Assembly (NCBI GenBank): GCA_052386745.1
Contig: JBQTJW010000044.1
Coordinates: 1-21,555, forward strand
DNA from: Panacagrimonas sp052386745
GTDB taxonomy: Bacteria; Pseudomonadota; Gammaproteobacteria; Nevskiales; Nevskiaceae
DNA length: 21,555 nt
Reading direction: 5' to 3'
The notes beneath the pieces were generated by a model that was not told the origin of the DNA, searched no databases, and was given only the letters and a program-made list of their open reading frames with translations. Positions 6,141-14,189 of this stretch are shown here, in pieces. The translations under genes and the position numbers were made by a program. Positions within the stretch are counted from its first letter, which is position 1, and the number at the start of each line of letters is the position of its first letter.

Positions 6141-7922
6141 GTGACGGACCCCATTCGCTTCGTCGTCTCCCTGCCTGCGCCAGGGACGCACCGCTTCCAT
6201 GTGCGTTGCGAGATCGACGATTCATCCGCACTCACATTTCGCCTCCCGGCCTGGATTCGCGGTAGCTACCTCGTTCGCGACCTCGCCAAGCATGTGCTGG
6301 ACCTGCGGGGCAGCAGGGGAAAAGATCCGATCGTCGTCGAAAGGCTCGATAAATCCTCATTCCGCGTGCCGCCCGGCGCGGTGCCGCTGTGTATCGAGTA
6401 CGCCGTCCATGCGTTCGATGAGTCGGTGCGCAAGGCCTTCCTCGACCAGCGACGCGGATTTTTCAACGGCAGTTCGCTCTTCTATTGTCCCGACGGCCGG
6501 CGTCATGCGCCGTTCGAGATTGAACTCCAACGACCGGAAGATTCGGCGTATCAAGGCTGGCGGGTGGCGACATCCATGCCGGCGGTGCAGACCGACGGCT
6601 CGGGCTTCGGCGTTTACCGGGCAGCGGATTTCGAAGCCCTGATCGATCACCCATTCGAGATCGGCGAATTCCAACGCATTGATTTCGATGTCGAAGGCGT
6701 TCCGCACGCCATGGTCCTGGCGGGTCGCTTCGAGGCCGACCTGCCGCGCCTCGCTGGTGATCTTGCGCGCATCTGCAGCGTGCAGCGCGCGATGTTCGGC
6801 CACGAGCCCGCGCTGGACCAATACCTGTTTCTGACGAACGTGGTGGCGTCCGGATACGGTGGCTTGGAGCACCGCAGTAGCACGGCGCTGATCTGTTCGC
6901 GCGCGGACCTGCCCAAGCGCGGACAGCAGTCAATCTCCAAGGAATACCGCGTCTTCCTGGGGCTGTGCAGCCACGAATATTTCCACTTGTGGAACGTCAA
7001 GCGCATCACTGCAAAGGCTTTTCTGGATTCGGACCTGTCGCGCGAGGCGTACACGCGCGATCTCTGGCATTACGAGGGCGTAACCTCGTATTACGACGAC
7101 CTGTTCCTGCTGCGCGCCGCGGTGATCGACGCGGCCGGCTTCCTGGACCTGCTCGCCGAACAGGCCACGCGCCTTCACCGGACGCCGGCGCGGCTGCGGC
7201 ACACGCTGGCGGACGCCAGTTTCGAGACCTGGGTCAAGTACTACCAGCCGGACGACAACAGTCCCAACGCCAGCACCAACTACTACGTGAAGGGTGCGCT
7301 CGCGGCGCTGTGCCTGGACCTGCACCTGCGGCGGCATTCCACGGTCACCCTGGATGTCGTGATGCGTCAGTTGTGGCAACAATTTGGTCGCGACGGCGTC
7401 GGCGTGCCGGAAGGCGGTCTGGAGCAGACAGCCGGTCAGGTGTCCGGGCTGGACCTGCGCGCGCTGTTCGACCGGATGCTGCGCTCCACCGAGGAACTGC
7501 CCCTGCAGGACCTGCTTGCCGAGTTCGGCGTCCAGGCCCAGCTCCGCGCCTGCACGTCGCCCACCGACGACGGCGGCCGCACCCACGCGCGTGGGACGAT
7601 GCCGTGGGTGGGGTTGCGCATGCGTCCGGGCGAAACCACGATCAGCCACGTCATCGATGACAGCCCGGCGCTGGCGGCGGGCCTGTCGCCCGGCGACCAG
7701 CTGGTCGCGCTCGACGGCCTGCGCCTGAGCGGCCCGCAGTGGTCGCGCCGGCTGGAGGCGCTGACGCCCGGCGTCGCCGTGCCCGTGCACTACTTCCGCG
7801 GCGACGAGCTCCTGAGCACCACCCTGGTTCCCGGCCCCGCACCGCTGGACACTTGGACATTCACCCTGCTGGACGTGACCGGGGCGGTCGCCGATCGGCG
7901 CCGCCAGTGGCTCGGCGTCTGA
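6141..7922 (+). CDS. M61 family glycyl-aminopeptidase-type metalloprotease with PDZ domain
   Basis: A 593-residue zinc metalloprotease of family M61. The N-terminal beta-domain opens with the family pattern around AWIRGSYLVRDLAKHV (37-52). The catalytic domain has YGGLEH (239-244), the zinc motif HEYFH (278-282, catalytic Glu279) followed by LWNVKRI, and the third ligand Glu312 in HYEGVTSYYDD. A PDZ domain follows near 490-575, with the carboxylate loop region around the PGETTISHV to GLSPGDQLVALDG stretch. Family members cleave N-terminal Gly or Ala residues or act in periplasmic proteolysis. I see no obvious signal peptide, so the location is unclear. The GTG at 6141 is chosen because the family N-terminus begins there; it has no Shine-Dalgarno but is preceded by a hairpin. 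It is convergent with the next gene, 15 bp away. Confidence 0.93.
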   Translation: MTDPIRFVVSLPAPGTHRFHVRCEIDDSSALTFRLPAWIRGSYLVRDLAKHVLDLRGSRGKDPIVVERLDKSSFRVPPGAVPLCIEYAVHAFDESVRKAFLDQRRGFFNGSSLFYCPDGRRHAPFEIELQRPEDSAYQGWRVATSMPAVQTDGSGFGVYRAADFEALIDHPFEIGEFQRIDFDVEGVPHAMVLAGRFEADLPRLAGDLARICSVQRAMFGHEPALDQYLFLTNVVASGYGGLEHRSSTALICSRADLPKRGQQSISKEYRVFLGLCSHEYFHLWNVKRITAKAFLDSDLSREAYTRDLWHYEGVTSYYDDLFLLRAAVIDAAGFLDLLAEQATRLHRTPARLRHTLADASFETWVKYYQPDDNSPNASTNYYVKGALAALCLDLHLRRHSTVTLDVVMRQLWQQFGRDGVGVPEGGLEQTAGQVSGLDLRALFDRMLRSTEELPLQDLLAEFGVQAQLRACTSPTDDGGRTHARGTMPWVGLRMRPGETTISHVIDDSPALAAGLSPGDQLVALDGLRLSGPQWSRRLEALTPGVAVPVHYFRGDELLSTTLVPGPAPLDTWTFTLLDVTGAVADRRRQWLGV

Positions 7923-7937
7923 ATTTGATTGAGGCGC

Positions 7938-8243
7938 CTAGCGGTCGCTTCCCTTGAAATGGGTCGTGACCGAGTAGATGCCGATCACGTGCGTCGCCAG
8001 CCAGTCGTAGACCACCAGCGGCAGCAGGCCCCTGTAACTGTTCGACAGGTACACCGACCACGGCGGGAACAGCCGCTTGCGGCCGGCTTTCATCGCGGTC
8101 CAGACCCGCGCCGTCCCATGTTCTGGTGTCAGGATGGGCGTGAGCAGCATCGCCCGGGCGTCGTCGAACACCTCCGTGCTGATGTAGGTCGGACTGACGG
8201 TGGCGACCTGCATCCGCAGCGAAGGTGCGCCAGGATCGGTCAT
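7938..8243 (-). CDS. Conserved-looking hypothetical protein coupled to a HIT protein
   Basis: A 101-residue soluble protein that I do not recognise. It has a basic central stretch (MKAGRKRLFPPW, about 51-62) and an aromatic and branched-chain-rich C-terminal half (LLPLVVYDWLATHVIGIYSV). That half is not long enough in hydrophobics to be a clear membrane span. Its ATG shares one base with the TGA of the upstream HIT gene (TGATG), the classic arrangement for translational re-initiation. That coupling is the best evidence that it is real. Its end lies 15 bp from the convergent M61 gene. Confidence 0.6.
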   Translation of the reverse strand: MTDPGAPSLRMQVATVSPTYISTEVFDDARAMLLTPILTPEHGTARVWTAMKAGRKRLFPPWSVYLSNSYRGLLPLVVYDWLATHVIGIYSVTTHFKGSDR

Positions 8244-8674
8244 CAGTCGCGCGGGAGCACGAGTGCCATCAGGCGCTCGATTCGCGCCAGGCGCTCATCC
8301 TCGGTGTAAGGCTTCGCCGGAAACCGCCCCCAGACCGGCGCGGGCCAGGCCGGGTCCGCCCTGAACCGCACGATGTGGTGAACGTGCAGTTGCGGCACCA
8401 CGTTGCCCAGCGCGGCCACGTTGAGCTTGTCGCCGCCGAATGCGGCGAGCAGGGCGCGACCGAGCGTCGAGGATTCGCGCAGGAGCTGCTGCTGGTCGGC
8501 TTCCGCAAGGTCGTGGATTTCGCGAACACCTGCCCGCCGCGGCACCAGGACGCACCACGGGTACTGGCTGTCGTTCATCAGCAGCAGGCGCGACAGGGGC
8601 AGGTCGGTCAGCGCAAAAGTATCCGCCGCCAATTGCGGGTGCAGCTGGAAACCGGAAGGTGACGGCGCGCTCAT
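8243..8674 (-). CDS. HIT (histidine triad) family nucleotide-binding protein
   Basis: A 143-residue HIT-superfamily protein, likely a small nucleotide hydrolase or transferase. The fold signature is present: YPWCVLVPRR (38-47), LNVAALGNVVPQLHVHHIV (84-102) and the DPAWPAPVWG stretch (107-116) typical of a proteobacterial subgroup. The triad reads H97-V-H99-H100-I rather than the canonical H-x-H-x-H, so the third His is displaced by one position; the nucleophile-equivalent His99 remains. It is divergent from the DUF1820 gene and coupled to the following hypothetical gene. The 87-bp spacer contains a shared AT-rich segment (8718-8724) that reads as a -10-like GATTAT rightward and GATAAT leftward. 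Confidence 0.88.
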   Translation of the reverse strand: MSAPSPSGFQLHPQLAADTFALTDLPLSRLLLMNDSQYPWCVLVPRRAGVREIHDLAEADQQQLLRESSTLGRALLAAFGGDKLNVAALGNVVPQLHVHHIVRFRADPAWPAPVWGRFPAKPYTEDERLARIERLMALVLPRD

Positions 8675-8761
8675 GGGACGTCTCGAGGGCAGTGATGCGG
8701 GCTGGGGAAGGCGCTTCGATTATCCTTCACGCCCCCCGCCGCGCCCCAGCCGTTGTCGCCG

Positions 8762-9097
8762 ATGACCACTCCACCGCGTCTGTACCGCGTCAGCTTCCAC
8801 AATCAGGGCAAGGTCTACGAAATCTACGCCCGATCGGTCAGCCACGGCGGCATGCCGGGCTTCGTGGAGGTGGAAAAGCCGGTATTCGGCGAGCAGAGCG
8901 CGCTGGTGGTGGACACCTCGGAGGAAAAGCTGCGGCTTGAGTTCGAGGGCGTGGAGCGCTTCTACCTGCCGCTGCACACGGTGATCCGCATAGACGAAGT
9001 CAGCAAGCAGGGGCCCTCGCGCATCACCGCGGGCGGTGGCGACAAGGTGCTGCCCTTCCCGATGATGTTCGGCGGCGACACCAAGCCCAGGCCGTGA
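8762..9097 (+). CDS. DUF1820 family protein
   Basis: A 111-residue protein of the DUF1820 family, found mainly in gammaproteobacteria and of unknown function. The family core is plain: YRVSFHNQGKVYEIYARSV near the start, GFVEVEKPVFGE in the middle, VVDTSEEKLRLEFEGV next, and YLPLHTVIRIDEV leading to a glycine- and proline-rich end. I start it at the ATG at 8762 rather than the TTG at 8753, because the family N-terminus follows the ATG directly. It is the first of three codirectional genes (DUF1820, MBL hydrolase, purL). Confidence 0.92.
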   Translation: MTTPPRLYRVSFHNQGKVYEIYARSVSHGGMPGFVEVEKPVFGEQSALVVDTSEEKLRLEFEGVERFYLPLHTVIRIDEVSKQGPSRITAGGGDKVLPFPMMFGGDTKPRP

Positions 9098-9122
9098 CCC
9101 TGCAATCCACGGGCGCCTGAGC

Positions 9123-9887
9123 ATGTTCCGCTACGCCCTGCTCGGCAGCGGAAGCCGCGGCAATGCCACGCTGGTGCAGGGCGGCGCAACCCGCCTGCTG
9201 GTGGATTGCGGCTTCACCGTGAAGGAGATCGACACCCGTTCCGCGCGCATCGATTTCGACCCGGCCTCCATCGACGCCATCCTGGTCACCCACGAACACA
9301 CCGACCACATCGGCGGCGTGGCCCGGCTGGCCCGCGCCTACGGCATCCCGGTGCTGCTCACGCCGGGCACGGCCTCCACGCGCAGCGACTGGGACGGCTG
9401 CACCCTGCGGCACATTTCCCCGCACCAGTCGTTCACCTTGGGCGAGATCGAAGTCCACCCGTTCCCGGTGCCGCACGATGCGCGCGAGCCCTGCCATTTT
9501 GCGTTCGCGCACGGCGGGCGCCGGCTGGGCATCGTGTCGGACCTGGGGCGGATCACGCCGCACGTGGTGCGCAGCCTCAACGCCTGCGACGCGCTGCTGC
9601 TGGAGTGCAACCACGACGTCAGCATGCTCGCGCGCGGCCCGTACCCGGAGAGTCTCAAGCGCCGGGTGGGCGGCGACTGGGGCCACCTGTCCAACGCGCA
9701 GGCCGCCGGCCTGCTGCGCGAAGTGGACCGGACGCGCCTGCAGGCGCTGGTGCTCACGCATCTGTCCGAAAAGAACAACACGCCCGCACTGGCGCGCGCG
9801 GCCGCCTGCGAGGCGCTGCAGGACGACCCGGACTGGTGCATCTGCGCCGAGCAGGACCAGGGATCGGGCTGGCACGACATTGCGTAA
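9123..9887 (+). CDS. MBL-fold metal-dependent hydrolase, YycJ/COG1235-like
   Basis: A 254-residue single-domain metallo-beta-lactamase-fold protein. It opens with the group signature LLGSGSRGNATLV, then VDCGF, and carries the metal motif HEHTDH (57-62). His119 in PVPHDA, Asp141 in VSDLGR and His214 in LTHLSEKNN complete the usual ligand set. Relatives of this type (COG1235, YycJ/WalJ-like) are predicted phosphodiesterases or nucleases; the substrate here is unknown. It lies 25 bp after the DUF1820 gene, and purL follows 98 bp later, so it may share their transcript. Confidence 0.9.
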   Translation: MFRYALLGSGSRGNATLVQGGATRLLVDCGFTVKEIDTRSARIDFDPASIDAILVTHEHTDHIGGVARLARAYGIPVLLTPGTASTRSDWDGCTLRHISPHQSFTLGEIEVHPFPVPHDAREPCHFAFAHGGRRLGIVSDLGRITPHVVRSLNACDALLLECNHDVSMLARGPYPESLKRRVGGDWGHLSNAQAAGLLREVDRTRLQALVLTHLSEKNNTPALARAAACEALQDDPDWCICAEQDQGSGWHDIA

Positions 9888-9985
9888 GCACAGCTGAAAT
9901 TCCGCCACACGCCTTGCATCGGCCATCGGCAGGATCGCCTGCCGGCCCGGTAAAATCGCCTTCATTCCATTCCTGCGCGTCCGCT

Positions 9986-12900
9986 ATGACCGTCCAAGTG
10001 GTTCCCTCGGCCGCGCGCCTGTCGTCCTTCCGGCTGGCGCGCCTGCTCGAACGCCTGCGCAGCTACGCCCCGGCCCTGAGCGACCTGCGCGTGCAGGACT
10101 TCTTCCTGGTGCAGGGCGACGCCGACCCCGCGGAATTGCGCCGCCTGCTCGGCGCCGGTCCCGCCGCGCTGCCGGAAGGGCCGGCACGCCTGTTCGTGGT
10201 GCCACGGCTGGGCACGCTCTCGCCGTGGAGCAGCAAGGCCACCGACATCGCCCACGTGTGCGGGCTGTCCGGCGTGGCGCGCATCGAACTGGCACGCGTG
10301 ATCGTGCCGGGTGGCGTGGACCGCCTGCCGGCCGCAGCCTGGAACGAGCTGCACGACCCCATGATGGAGTCGGTGCTCACCGACCCCGAGCAGCTCAACC
10401 ACCTGTTCGACGCCCAGCCGGTGCGGCCGCTGCGCTGCGTGCCGGTGCTGGCGGGCGGGCGCGAGGCCCTGGTGGACGCCAACCGCGACTGGGGTCTGGC
10501 GCTGTCGGACGAGGAGATCGACTACCTCGTCGCGCACGCGCAGAACATCGCGCAGGACCCCAGCGACGCCGAGCTGATGATGTTCGCGCAGGTCAACTCC
10601 GAGCATTGCCGGCACAAGATCTTCAACGCCCAGTTCACCGTGGACGGCGTGGCGCAGCCGCTGTCCCTGTTCGAGATGATCAAGGAGACCTACAAGGCCA
10701 GCCCGGCCGGCGTGCTGTCGGCCTACAAGGACAACGCGGCGGTGGTCGAAGGCTTCACCGCCATGCGCTGGTTCGCCGAGTCCGACCACGTGTGGCGCGA
10801 GCACGTCGAGCCGGTGGGCATCCTCATGAAGGTGGAGACCCACAACCATCCCACCGGCATCTCGCCCTACCCGGGCGCCGCCACCGGCGCCGGCGGCGAG
10901 ATCCGCGACGAGGCCGCCACCGGCCGCGGCGGCAAGCCCAAGGCCGGGTTGTGCGGTTTCACCGTGGCCAACCTGCACGTCCCGGAATTCGCGCAGCCCT
11001 GGGAGGCAGACCTGCCGCGCCCGGCGCGCATGGCCAGCGCGCTGTCGATCATGATCGACGCCCCGCTTGGCGCCGCCGCCTACAACAACGAGTTCGGCCG
11101 GCCCAACCTGGCCGGCTACTTCCGCACCTACGAGGCGGTGACGCCGGACGGGCGCAATCGCGGTTTCCACAAGCCCATCATGATCGCCGGCGGCTACGGC
11201 AACATCCGCCAGACGCTGGTGGAGAAGCGGGAAGTCGTCGACGGCACGCGCCTGGTGGTGCTCGGCGGGCCGGCCATGCTCATTGGCCTGGGCGGCGGCG
11301 CGGCCAGTTCCATGGCCACCGGTGCGTCCAGCGCGGAGCTGGACTTTGCCTCGGTGCAGCGCGCCAACCCGGAGCTGGAGCGACGCTGCCAGGAAGTGAT
11401 CGACGCGTGCTGGGCGCTGGGCGAGGCCAATCCCATCCTCTCGATCCACGACGTGGGCGCGGGCGGCATTTCCAACGCCCTGCCGGAACTGGTGCACGCG
11501 GACGGTCGCGGCGGGCGCATCAGCCTGCGCGCCGTGCTGAGCGCCGATCCGACGCTGTCGCCCATGGAAATCTGGTGCAACGAGTCGCAGGAACGCTACG
11601 TCCTGGCCGTGGCACCCGAAGGTGTCGCCGTGCTGCAGCAGCTGTGTGAGCGCGAACGCTGCCCGATGGCGGTGGTGGGCACCGCGACGGCCGAACCGCA
11701 GCTGGTGGTGCAGGATGATCGCGGCCCCGACGCGGTGGACATGCCCATGCCGGTGCTGCTCGGCAAGCCGCCGCGCATGCTGCGCCAGACGCGGCGAGTG
11801 CCGTCCCACTTCCCCGCGCTCTCCTTACTGGCCGGCCTGGGCACGCCCGCGGGCTTCCTGGAAGCAGCGCTGCGCGTGCTGCGCCACCCAGCCGTGGCGA
11901 GCAAGCAGTTCCTGATCACCATCGGCGACCGCACGGTGGGCGGGCTCACGGTGCGTGACCAGATGGTGGGCCCCTGGCAGGTGCCGGTGGCCGATTGCGC
12001 GGTGACCGCTACCGGTTTCGAGGCCACCACCGGCGAGGCAATGAGCATGGGCGAACGCCCCGTGCTGGCGCTGCTCGATGCGCCGGCGTCCGGCCGCATC
12101 GCCGTGGGCGAGGCCATCACCAATCTCGCCGCCGCGCGCATCGGCGCGCTCTCCGACGTGCGCCTGTCGGCCAACTGGATGGCCGCCTGCGGCCAGCACG
12201 ACGAGGACGCGCGGCTGTTCGACACCGTGCGCGCGGTCGGCGCCGAGCTGTGCCCGCAGCTGGGCATCGCCATCCCGGTCGGCAAGGATTCGCTGTCGAT
12301 GAAATCGGTGTGGACGGTTGGCGAGCAGACGCTCACCCAGACCGCGCCGGTGTCGCTGATCGTGTCCGCCTTCGCGCCCGTGCTCGATGTGCGCGCCTCG
12401 CTCACGCCGCAACTGCGCACCGACGCCGGCGACACCGAGCTGCTGCTGATCGACCTCGGCAACGGCCGCAACCGGCTCGGCGGCTCGATCCTGGCGCAGG
12501 TGTACCGCGAGGTGGGCGACGTGGCCCCCGATCTCGACCAGCCGGCCCAGCTGAAAGCTGCGTTCAACCTGGTGCAGGCCTGGAACGCCGCCGGCCGCGT
12601 GCTGGCCTATCACGACCGCTCCGACGGCGGCCTGTTCGTCACCTTGTGCGAGATGGCCTTTGCCGGTCGCTGCGGACTTCGCGTCAGCGATTTCGACACC
12701 GCGGCCTTGTTCTGCGAGGAACTGGGCATGGTCGTGCAGGTGCGCGCCGACGAGGCCGAGACGCTGCTGAAGGAAGCCGCCGCCGCCGGACTCAGCGCCC
12801 TGCGCGCCGGGTCGCCGCAGCCGGACGATCGCCTGGTGTTCACGCACGAGGGGCGCGTGCTGCTGGACCAGTCGCGCTCCGCGCTGTTCCGCACCTGGGC

Positions 12901-13825
12901 CGAGACCAGCTACCGCATCGCGCGCCTGCGCGACAACCCGGTGTGCGTGGACGAGGAATTCGAAGCCCTGGGCCGCGCCACCGATCCGGGCCTTGGCGTG
13001 CACCTGCCGGAGTCGTTCACCGCCGCGCCGCGGCTGCTGAAGCGCAACGCGGCCCGGGTAGCGGTGCTGCGGGAGCAGGGCGTGAACGGCCAGTCCGAGA
13101 TGGCCTGGGCCTTCCATGCCGCCGGATTCGAGGCAGTGGACGTGCACATGAGTGACGTGCTCGAAGGCCGCGTCACGCTCCAGGGCTTCCAGGGGCTGGT
13201 CGCCTGCGGCGGATTTTCGTACGGCGACGTGCTGGGCGCCGGGCAGGGCTGGGCCAAGACCATCCTGTTCAACGCACGCGGCCGGGACGAGTTCCAGACC
13301 TTTCTGGCCGACACCGGCAAGTTCGCGCTGGGGGTGTGCAACGGCTGCCAGATGTTCGCGGCGCTACAGGAACTGGTGCCCGGAACCGAGCACTGGCCGA
13401 TGTTCCGCCGCAACCGCTCCGAGCAGTTCGAGGCGCGCTGGACGATGGTCGAAGTCATGGAATCCAAGTCCATCTTCTTTGCCGGCATGGCCGGCGCCCG
13501 GCTGCCGATTGCCGTGGCCCATGGAGAAGGCCGCGCCGAGTTCCGGGCCGCCGCCCACCTGTCCACGATGCAATCCGCCGGCCAGATCGCCATGCGCTAC
13601 ATCGATCGCAACGGCGACGTCGCCACGCGCTACCCGGCCAATCCCAACGGCTCTCCCGACGGCGTGACCGCCGTCTGCAACGACGACGGCCGCATCACCG
13701 TGCTCATGCCGCACCCGGAGCGCACCGTCCACGGCGTTACTGGCTCCTGGTGGCCGGATTCCGCCCGCGGAGCCAGGACGCCCTGGTTCCGCCTGTTCGA
13801 AAACGCGCGCGACTGGGTGGGTTGA
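9986..13825 (+). CDS. purL: Phosphoribosylformylglycinamidine synthase (FGAM synthase)
   Basis: A 1279-residue single-chain PurL, which converts FGAR, glutamine and ATP to FGAM in purine synthesis. Length is normal for the large proteobacterial form. In order: an N-terminal PurS-like domain; the first synthetase half, with the KVETHNHPTGISPYPGAATG loop near residue 286; a second AIRS-like half (around 620-960); and a C-terminal class I glutaminase with nucleophile Cys1118 (VCNGC), oxyanion-side GGFSYGD, and His1243 and Glu1245 in PHPER. The frame stays open far upstream into the MBL gene, but the family N-terminus starts at the ATG at 9986. The spacer before it has a 7-bp hairpin (9927-9944) and a TAAAAT hexamer (9951-9956) that may belong to its own promoter. 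Confidence 0.97.
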   Translation: MTVQVVPSAARLSSFRLARLLERLRSYAPALSDLRVQDFFLVQGDADPAELRRLLGAGPAALPEGPARLFVVPRLGTLSPWSSKATDIAHVCGLSGVARIELARVIVPGGVDRLPAAAWNELHDPMMESVLTDPEQLNHLFDAQPVRPLRCVPVLAGGREALVDANRDWGLALSDEEIDYLVAHAQNIAQDPSDAELMMFAQVNSEHCRHKIFNAQFTVDGVAQPLSLFEMIKETYKASPAGVLSAYKDNAAVVEGFTAMRWFAESDHVWREHVEPVGILMKVETHNHPTGISPYPGAATGAGGEIRDEAATGRGGKPKAGLCGFTVANLHVPEFAQPWEADLPRPARMASALSIMIDAPLGAAAYNNEFGRPNLAGYFRTYEAVTPDGRNRGFHKPIMIAGGYGNIRQTLVEKREVVDGTRLVVLGGPAMLIGLGGGAASSMATGASSAELDFASVQRANPELERRCQEVIDACWALGEANPILSIHDVGAGGISNALPELVHADGRGGRISLRAVLSADPTLSPMEIWCNESQERYVLAVAPEGVAVLQQLCERERCPMAVVGTATAEPQLVVQDDRGPDAVDMPMPVLLGKPPRMLRQTRRVPSHFPALSLLAGLGTPAGFLEAALRVLRHPAVASKQFLITIGDRTVGGLTVRDQMVGPWQVPVADCAVTATGFEATTGEAMSMGERPVLALLDAPASGRIAVGEAITNLAAARIGALSDVRLSANWMAACGQHDEDARLFDTVRAVGAELCPQLGIAIPVGKDSLSMKSVWTVGEQTLTQTAPVSLIVSAFAPVLDVRASLTPQLRTDAGDTELLLIDLGNGRNRLGGSILAQVYREVGDVAPDLDQPAQLKAAFNLVQAWNAAGRVLAYHDRSDGGLFVTLCEMAFAGRCGLRVSDFDTAALFCEELGMVVQVRADEAETLLKEAAAAGLSALRAGSPQPDDRLVFTHEGRVLLDQSRSALFRTWAETSYRIARLRDNPVCVDEEFEALGRATDPGLGVHLPESFTAAPRLLKRNAARVAVLREQGVNGQSEMAWAFHAAGFEAVDVHMSDVLEGRVTLQGFQGLVACGGFSYGDVLGAGQGWAKTILFNARGRDEFQTFLADTGKFALGVCNGCQMFAALQELVPGTEHWPMFRRNRSEQFEARWTMVEVMESKSIFFAGMAGARLPIAVAHGEGRAEFRAAAHLSTMQSAGQIAMRYIDRNGDVATRYPANPNGSPDGVTAVCNDDGRITVLMPHPERTVHGVTGSWWPDSARGARTPWFRLFENARDWVG

Positions 13826-13907
13826 ACGGCGGTCATCGCTGAATCGGTGACGGACCCCGTGCGGCGCTGAGCCGCCACCGGCGAGTACAGCTGCCCGCGG
13901 CCTCGTT

Positions 13908-13933
13908 GTGACCTGGTTCCGGAATCAGGTCAC
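13908..13933. promoter_or_regulatory. 26-bp near-perfect palindrome, candidate operator or terminator stem
   Basis: Outer arms GTGACCTG (13908-13915) and CAGGTCAC (13926-13933) are perfectly complementary. The centre TTCCGGAA (13917-13924) is itself palindromic, leaving a single mismatched pair, so 12 of 13 pairs form. It lies 18 bases upstream of a candidate -35 box and about 95 bases before the first ORF of the cluster, which suits a dimeric regulator site. The T-run lies 11 bases after the repeat, farther than in a standard intrinsic terminator, so termination of purL is possible but less good an explanation. Confidence 0.5.
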
Positions 13934-13951
13934 GAGAACGCCCGTTTTTCG

Positions 13952-13980
13952 TTGAAGCCCGTTCGCCGCTCCCCTAGTCT
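13952..13980 (+). promoter_or_regulatory. Candidate sigma-70 promoter of the accessory cluster
   Basis: TTGAAG (13952-13957) and TAGTCT (13975-13980) are separated by 17 bases, matching the consensus at 4 of 6 and 3 of 6 positions. Initiation near 13987 would leave a leader of about 40 bases before the ATG at 14028. The match is modest and the call rests mainly on position. Confidence 0.3.
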
Positions 13981-14027
13981 CGCAACGGGAGCGAGTCGCC
14001 CTGCTGCAGGCCGACGAAAGGGAAAAA

Positions 14028-14162
14028 ATGAAGCGCGCAGTCGCCACCGCGTTGACCGATCCGAAGCCGATGCCCGGCACCGGCACCGGCGCCGTCGCCG
14101 GCGCGGCGCGGCAGCGCGTCATCTTCGAGCAGCCCGGGGCCCACGTCCGGCCCACTCCATAA
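14028..14162 (+). CDS. 44-residue small protein at the head of the CHAT cluster
   Basis: A short ORF reading MKRAVATALTDPKPMPGTGT followed by an Ala/Gly/Arg-rich middle and a Pro-rich end, ending at TAA 14160-14162. It has a strong Shine-Dalgarno, AAAGGGA at 14017-14023, well spaced from the ATG. About 40 of its 44 codons end in G or C, as in real genes of this genome. It ends 27 bp before the CHAT/hydrolase gene on the same strand. No family is recognised and there is no membrane span or signal peptide. It may be a substrate, regulator or toxin-like partner of the downstream protease, or a leader peptide; these are guesses from context. Confidence 0.5.
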   Translation: MKRAVATALTDPKPMPGTGTGAVAGAARQRVIFEQPGAHVRPTP

Positions 14163-14189
14163 CCCGATAACGACACGGGAGATCCGATC

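Larger units (their letters stand above)
13826..14027. other. Intergenic region between purL and the accessory cluster
   Basis: No gene is seen. It contains a short GC hairpin after purL (GCGGC 13861-13865, GCCGC 13871-13875) without a T-run, the 26-bp palindrome, a TTTTT run at 13945-13949 and a candidate promoter. It probably holds both the end of the purL transcript and the control region of the downstream cluster. Confidence 0.5.

Noticed and set aside
9927..9956. Hairpin and TAAAAT before purL considered as a purine riboswitch or PurR site
   Set aside because: The 7-bp stem with a 4-base loop has none of the conserved purine aptamer features and no PurR-box sequence is readable.
9206..9985. 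Upstream extension of the purL frame over the MBL hydrolase
   Set aside because: The translated extension is Arg/Pro/Ala-rich noise in the shifted frame of a real gene; family PurL proteins begin at the ATG at 9986.
9962..11809. Long antisense frame within purL
   Set aside because: His/Arg/Gly-rich shadow of purL codons with no recognisable domain.
13952..14170. 72-codon ORF overlapping the 44-codon gene
   Set aside because: Very basic, no ribosome site; the overlapping 44-codon frame has the Shine-Dalgarno and the better codon bias.
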